Shown: piece by piece, positions 16,370 through 17,199 of the stretch
Position numbering within the stretch: the stretch's first letter is position 1
Layout of the letters: each line of letters starts with the position of its first letter
Source of the DNA: CAZDIO01 sp964505555
Lineage (GTDB): Bacteria; Bdellovibrionota_C; UBA2361; SZUA-149; CAZDIO01
Assembly: GCA_964505555.1 (NCBI GenBank)
Contig: CAZDIO010000004.1
Coordinates: 1-17,199, forward strand
Length of the DNA stretch: 17,199 nt
Direction of reading: 5' to 3'
The notes under the pieces: model-generated
Seen by the model: the letters and a program-made list of their open reading frames with translations, nothing else
The model's database searches: none
What the model was told of the DNA's origin: nothing
Made by a program: the position numbers and the translations under genes

Positions 16370-16404
16370 ACCCTAGGGCAAACGTCGATAGTCTACCCTA
16401 GGGT
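16370..16404. repeat. paired CCCTAGGG palindromes
   Basis: Two copies of the 8-bp palindrome CCCTAGGG (16371-16378 and 16396-16403) are centred 25 bp apart. ACCCTAGGG and CCCTAGGGT can also pair with each other as a 9-bp stem with a 17-nt loop. The second copy, ACCCTAGGGT, is flanked by direct GATAGT repeats (16385-16390 and 16404-16409). The site lies between the flagellin terminator and the methyltransferase promoter. A two-site protein operator or a second terminator hairpin are both possible. Confidence 0.4.
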
Positions 16405-16448
16405 GATAGTGTCGAGGGTGCGGTACTACAAAACTACAAAATTACATA

Positions 16449-16481
16449 AAGGCCGAAGGGGGTATCAGCCCCCACGACCTT
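16449..16481 (-). terminator. flagellin transcription terminator
   Basis: On the reverse strand AAGGTCG-T-GGGGG pairs with CCCCC-TT-CGGCCTT across a CTGATA loop (5 bp of GC next to the loop, then about 7 bp more with a bulge). It is followed by TTTATGTAATTTTGTAGTTTT, a T-rich stretch. It lies 14 nt after the flagellin stop, so rho-independent termination is likely. Confidence 0.75.
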
Positions 16482-16494
16482 GTTTACTGAAACC

Positions 16495-17199
16495 TTACCC
16501 TAAGAGTGACAAGGCGAGAGCTGGCTGTTGGTTCGCTTGAGCCAACACCGCAGCACCTGCTTGCTGGAGAATATTGAGCCGTGTCAGGTTCGCAGCTTCC
16601 AACGCTACGTCTACGTCACGGATCTGACTCTCTGCGGATGCAAAGTTTTCTCGCGCTACTTGGAGGTTGTTGATCGCAACGTTGAGTCGCGCTTCAGCAG
16701 CTCCCAAGGTTCCTCGGTTCGTGGTAAGCGAATTAATCGCAGCCACAACCGCATCAAGTGCGCTTCGTGCAGCGGTCTGTCCAGATTCAGTGGTTGCTCC
16801 GTTCAACGAGTAGTTGAGCTGAGCACTTCCAACTGTTGCCAAACCAAGTGATGCAAGCGTTCCTTGAACTCCAGAGTATGAAATCTGTGAGTTCGTGCCC
16901 GAATCAAATCCCACTTGAAACGATATCGCCGATCCTCCTGAGAGGAGATTGATACCGTTGAACTTTGTGGTCAGCGCAATACGTTGAACTTCGGACCCAA
17001 GCGCTAAAAACTCTGAATCCAGAGCTGAACGCTGTGCCGAAGACAACACGCCGTTAGAAGATTGCTCCGCCAACTCGGCCATACGAGTGAGCACGTTTCC
17101 GATCTCGTTAAGAGCACCATCAGAGATGGAGATCAGAGATACACCATCGTTTGCGTTTCGTATGGCAACGCTTGCGATTCTCTGATCCGCTTTTAACCC
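16495..17199 (-). CDS. flagellin, 3' part (5' end beyond the window)
   Basis: The frame is open to the right edge; 234 residues are visible and roughly the first 45-50 are missing. The visible N-terminal part is typical flagellin D1: VRNAN-type AIRNANDGVSLISISDGALNEIGNVLTRMAELA. The C-terminal part, from about NNLQVARENFASAESQIRDVD to VLAQANQQPALALSLLG, is the conserved D1/D0 end that packs in the filament core. The middle is short and Ser/Thr/Gly-rich, so the complete protein would be only about 280 residues, with a minimal D2/D3 region. The protein is exported by the flagellar type III system and polymerises into the filament. The promoter is off-window. A strong terminator follows. The neighbouring methyltransferase and GT4 genes could act on its exposed Ser/Thr residues (inference). 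Confidence 0.93.
   Translation of the reverse strand, partial: GLKADQRIASVAIRNANDGVSLISISDGALNEIGNVLTRMAELAEQSSNGVLSSAQRSALDSEFLALGSEVQRIALTTKFNGINLLSGGSAISFQVGFDSGTNSQISYSGVQGTLASLGLATVGSAQLNYSLNGATTESGQTAARSALDAVVAAINSLTTNRGTLGAAEARLNVAINNLQVARENFASAESQIRDVDVALEAANLTRLNILQQAGAAVLAQANQQPALALSLLG

Noticed and set aside
16355..16540. 61-codon forward frame between the methyltransferase and flagellin genes
   Set aside because: It runs across the flagellin terminator and into the flagellin 3' end antisense, with no ribosome binding site or family resemblance.

Overview
The window comes from a Gram-negative, flagellated bacterium of roughly 45% GC (estimated by eye). Support: an outer-membrane-type lipoprotein, a Sec signal peptide, a flagellin, a sigma-54-type promoter and LPS-style glycosyltransferase/methyltransferase genes. 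The style is that of the former deltaproteobacteria (for example Bdellovibrionota-like lineages), but no marker gene is present to fix the taxon. Eight complete genes, one 35-residue small gene and one partial flagellin gene are supported. No tRNA, rRNA, IS element, phage gene or CRISPR array was seen.

Left part (1-3945). A sigma-54-like promoter (174-190) and a short leader able to fold into hairpins precede a secreted 1094-residue protein. Its C-terminal half looks like a DUF4091/GH123-type glycosidase and its N-terminal half carries about four diverged beta-rich repeats. The 368-bp gap behind it holds a palindromic cluster of CTCTGTG-type units (3615-3697), bounded by an imperfect outer inverted repeat.

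Polyphosphate block (3946-8163). A forward ppx/gppA phosphatase faces a reverse ppk1-sixA pair, with 5 bp between the convergent ends. Together these genes make polyphosphate (PPK1), degrade it (PPX) and encode a SixA-type phosphatase. PPK1 most likely starts at the GTG at 8028 rather than the ATG at 8163.

Middle (8207-9861). A DUF1579 lipoprotein gene (forward) and an unrecognised two-TM membrane protein gene (reverse) converge on a perfect 14-bp hairpin. Further right is a small, lysine-rich 35-residue gene (9754-9861, reverse) with a good ribosome binding site.

Right part (9977-17199, all reverse). A likely sigma-70 promoter at 16264-16292 drives a translationally coupled operon: coiled-coil SAM methyltransferase, GT4 glycosyltransferase, full-length pyruvate carboxylase. 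Upstream of it lies the 3' 705 bp of a flagellin gene with its own terminator, then paired CCCTAGGG palindromes. Flagellin next to a methyltransferase/glycosyltransferase pair suggests a possible role in flagellin or surface-glycan modification, but an LPS role is equally possible.

Nothing here is clearly a new multi-gene system. The points most worth a second look are the repeat element at 3589-3755, the four-repeat GH123-like protein with its sigma-54/structured leader, the 35-residue basic protein, the altered HD motif in PPX, and the flagellin-adjacent operon that ends in pyruvate carboxylase.
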